From Apostichopus californicus (lineage: Eukaryota; Echinodermata; Holothuroidea; Aspidochirotida; Stichopodidae), in the NCBI GenBank assembly GCA_020650975.1, contig JAIPMN010001555.1, positions 1-20,568 on the forward strand: a DNA stretch of 20,568 nt. Direction: 5' to 3'. Shown piece after piece: positions 18,081 to 20,568 of this stretch. The translations under genes and the position numbers were made by a program. Each line of letters opens with the position of its first letter. Position 1 is the first letter of the stretch. A model generated the notes under the pieces. It was given only the letters and a program-made list of their open reading frames with translations, had not been told where the DNA came from and ran no database searches.

Positions 18081-20568
18081 GAATCATACCTCCATCAAAT
18101 GGATATATGTTGTTCGTTTCATTGATATTCTTATACTTTAATTCTTCTAGCATGTTCATCCATTGCATTGTTGGTGGAATCTGCACTTAATCACATGTTT
18201 TTACATATAGTTGTTTCAGTGATATGCAAGCTCCTTTAATCAAATGATGTGTGATTGCAGATTGTAAAGATCAACATGTTTACATTTATTATGTTCTTCC
18301 ATTTAATTCCAAAGTGCTTACATGTTTTTATGTTTATAGAATGTTTGCTGCACAATCAAAGTTTCTGATACATAATCTCAACTCTGAACTATTTTTGTGA
18401 CAATGAATTTAAAGCTTCTTTTTCTAATGGAACTATCCACTAGAACAAAAAATGGTGATACTATATATAGATGAGATATTTCATTGGGCACTGAACATCT
18501 GCCCAGCAGATAGATGCTGTGATACAACCAAGGCAGTTTATGTGGTAAAGTAATAGTTTACTTAAACTGTATATATATTAGTTTTGTGACTGTGGTAGTT
18601 TCAAATGTGAATAAATGTAAAACCTGGTATATGTAGAAATAAATAGAAGCAATGACCAATTTAGGGGTATCAGATCTCAGTACCTCGTAATTGGCAGTCA
18701 CTTTAAGTTCCATATAGTGTCACAACGCGACTTAGATCGAAACAATTGACTCAAAGAAACGTATTGTTACACGTTTTAGGAGAACACCTTGCCGCTTCCT
18801 GTTTTGTTCTATTCATAATAGTGGACGCCATTGATGCAGTATATGATATTGTACTCGGAACAATAATATCCATTCAATTTTCCGTTTTGCAGTAAAAATC
18901 ATTAGTTTGTGCGATATATTTAGCCATTACCTTTTCTTTCTTCATTTCATATCAATCAGAGACGCATCCGGCTGAAGGTTACACAAATTATTTTAAATTT
19001 GACCTATGAATACAACGAGTGCATTTTACAATACAAATATAATATTAATCACAATGATATCAGAAACCATCAGGAACAACCATCAGCCGGTTGTGACTAC
19101 ACAGTCACACACCGAAATGCATGTTTTGCTGTTTTGTTAATACATTTCAATACTGCCATGGTTATCAATGTTTTTTGACTTTTTTTCCCTCAAATTTATC
19201 TTGGTATCAGCTAAGCTTGAAATGCGTACAAAATTATTCCACGGTATATAGAATCCATGGTATATTTCTATAGAAATTTTCTTGTGAATGCTATTGACAG
19301 TCAAAGGGTTATGTAAAAGATAATACCAACTATCGCAAATACCAAGCATGTAGATTGAAATACCTATGTTGGAGAATGTTTGCATGAGCCTCAGAGTAAA
19401 TGCATTCTTAATGCTCAAGGAGGGAAGCATTGCGACCTTCCCCCCCCCCCCCCTCGCCCACCCAGCCCTCAATTCTGTGAACATTCTGGAAAGTGCCCTA
19501 TTTACATGACTATGGTCACTGCCGCTACTCCAAGAAGTTCGTGCCCTCCTCCAAGCACCTCTCCCCATTCTCTCATTTCCCCTATATTCAGTTTTCTGCT
19601 ACTCTGCTACTCTGCTACAAATCCTTACGTGTAAAAATTAATTCATTTCCTGTCCTTTGTAATAAGCCGTCTCTTGAACTCAACAAATAGGGTTCCAACT
19701 ACAACATGTGCACAGGTATAATTAAGTTGCAAGCAGGGTTAGGATGAATAAATAGATCCCTTTTCATGAAAGAATACATATTTTTTTTATATTTTTGTGA
19801 CTCACATAACAACCATTTTCTTTTCTAATATCTCCGTTTTACGTGGGCAAGTCACCATGTTTAACACAATGCCGTGATGTATCACAATATCGCTGTTTAT
19901 TTGATCCAACTAATTATAGGTAACAATGCTTTAAAGAACTGCAATACTTCAATAACTTCAATAAACTTCAATAAGAACTGATTTTGAAATTGGATCTCTC
20001 TGCTGGAACTCCGCCAACGCATACACTATTTGTATGAAACCTTTTCTTTGACAAAGACGAAACATGTCGGTCTTTTAGAAGTCACATACTGGCTACAGTT
20101 TGACTGGTTGTATAGTCTGTTACTTCATATCATTCAGTATCAACAGAGTACAGTGCACTTAAACTAACGGTAGTACAACTTAATGCAGATAGTGCGTATA
20201 CTGCCCTTACATTAGTGGTATATTAGGTGATATGACATAACGGTTCATTGTATTGGTACAGGAATGTACAAATAGTCAGACACAGATACACAATGAAAAC
20301 ATGTGTTGTAACATTTCAGTAGCACCGTTCGATATGTTTTATTAAAATAAGTGTTATAGCCTATTTCTATCTTCATGTCAGATTCACTCATCTGAGTTTG
20401 AGCTTTTTAAGGTAGATGAGGATACCGATGAACGATTAAACATTTTAACATATTATTTCATTTTGTGATGTCCTTTCCAAAAAATGAAGGATTTTTTGTA
20501 AAGCTTTACAACAGATTTATGCAGGTCTTAGTTGAGAGCGATCCCTATAGAACTGTATTATATATATA
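18081..20568. other. No gene recognised
   Basis: AT-rich, non-coding in appearance. It holds a poly-C tract, the TCTGCTAC repeat, an ACTTCAATA repeat near 19946-19975 and a terminal TA run. A 143-codon frame at 19137-19568 (minus) runs through the poly-C tract and a low-complexity region and shows no domain. Confidence 0.6.
19595..19618. repeat. 8-bp tandem repeat, three units
   Basis: TCTGCTAC occurs three times without interruption next to a pyrimidine-rich tract. A poly-C run lies nearby at about 19440-19453. Confidence 0.85.

Noticed and set aside
19137-19568. 143-codon minus-strand frame
   Set aside because: It reads through a poly-C tract as a Gly run and through low-complexity sequence. 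No domain is recognisable and an opposite-strand frame is open too.
1-20568. TA runs at both ends of the window as a terminal repeat
   Set aside because: Simple TA microsatellites are common in AT-rich DNA. The shared 8-10 bases are too simple to indicate one element spanning the window.

Overview
The window is animal nuclear DNA, AT-rich by eye, with intron-rich gene structure (GT-AG introns of about 0.25-1.2 kb). A receptor-kinase-like gene with hyalin-repeat (HYR) ectodomains, a tRNA-derived SINE in an intron and frequent 'aggcctac' words suggest an echinoderm, perhaps a sea cucumber. That placement is inference; no similarity search was possible.

One complete gene dominates. It lies on the minus strand, from the start codon at 15166 to the stop at 5095. 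I assembled 14 coding exons by hand. Every junction is GT-AG and every phase is compatible, giving 2391 nt and a 796-residue protein. The parts are a signal peptide (exon 1), four HYR domains with one per exon (exons 2-5, all phase 1-1), a single membrane span (exon 6), a tyrosine-kinase-like domain (exons 7-13) and a last exon whose tail is nine copies of a D/N-Q-R/H tripeptide written by a 9-bp minisatellite. The ATP-site Lys and the helix-C Glu are kept. The catalytic HRD is HRN, the catalytic-loop Asn is His, the DFG motif is gone and the activation loop has no Tyr. The protein is therefore predicted to be a receptor pseudokinase: it would bind a ligand outside the cell and signal as a scaffold or co-receptor rather than by phosphorylation.

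Just upstream of this gene, in the same orientation (about 15.76-16.71 kb), lie decayed pieces resembling exons 14, 12, 10 and 8 plus bits of their introns, in collinear order. This is a collapsed tandem paralogue of the same receptor.

The rest is non-coding or unrecognised. 1-5094 contains a 77-bp tandem duplication and a hAT-like MITE with a probable 8-bp target duplication. Introns carry a tRNA-derived SINE, a 155-nt fold-back, a 34-nt near-perfect palindrome and a G-quadruplex motif. 16.86-18.08 kb holds a GC-richer open frame of unknown nature and three diverged copies of a roughly 250-bp tandem repeat. 18.1-20.57 kb has only short simple repeats. No rRNA, functional tRNA, CRISPR or bacterial-type feature was seen.
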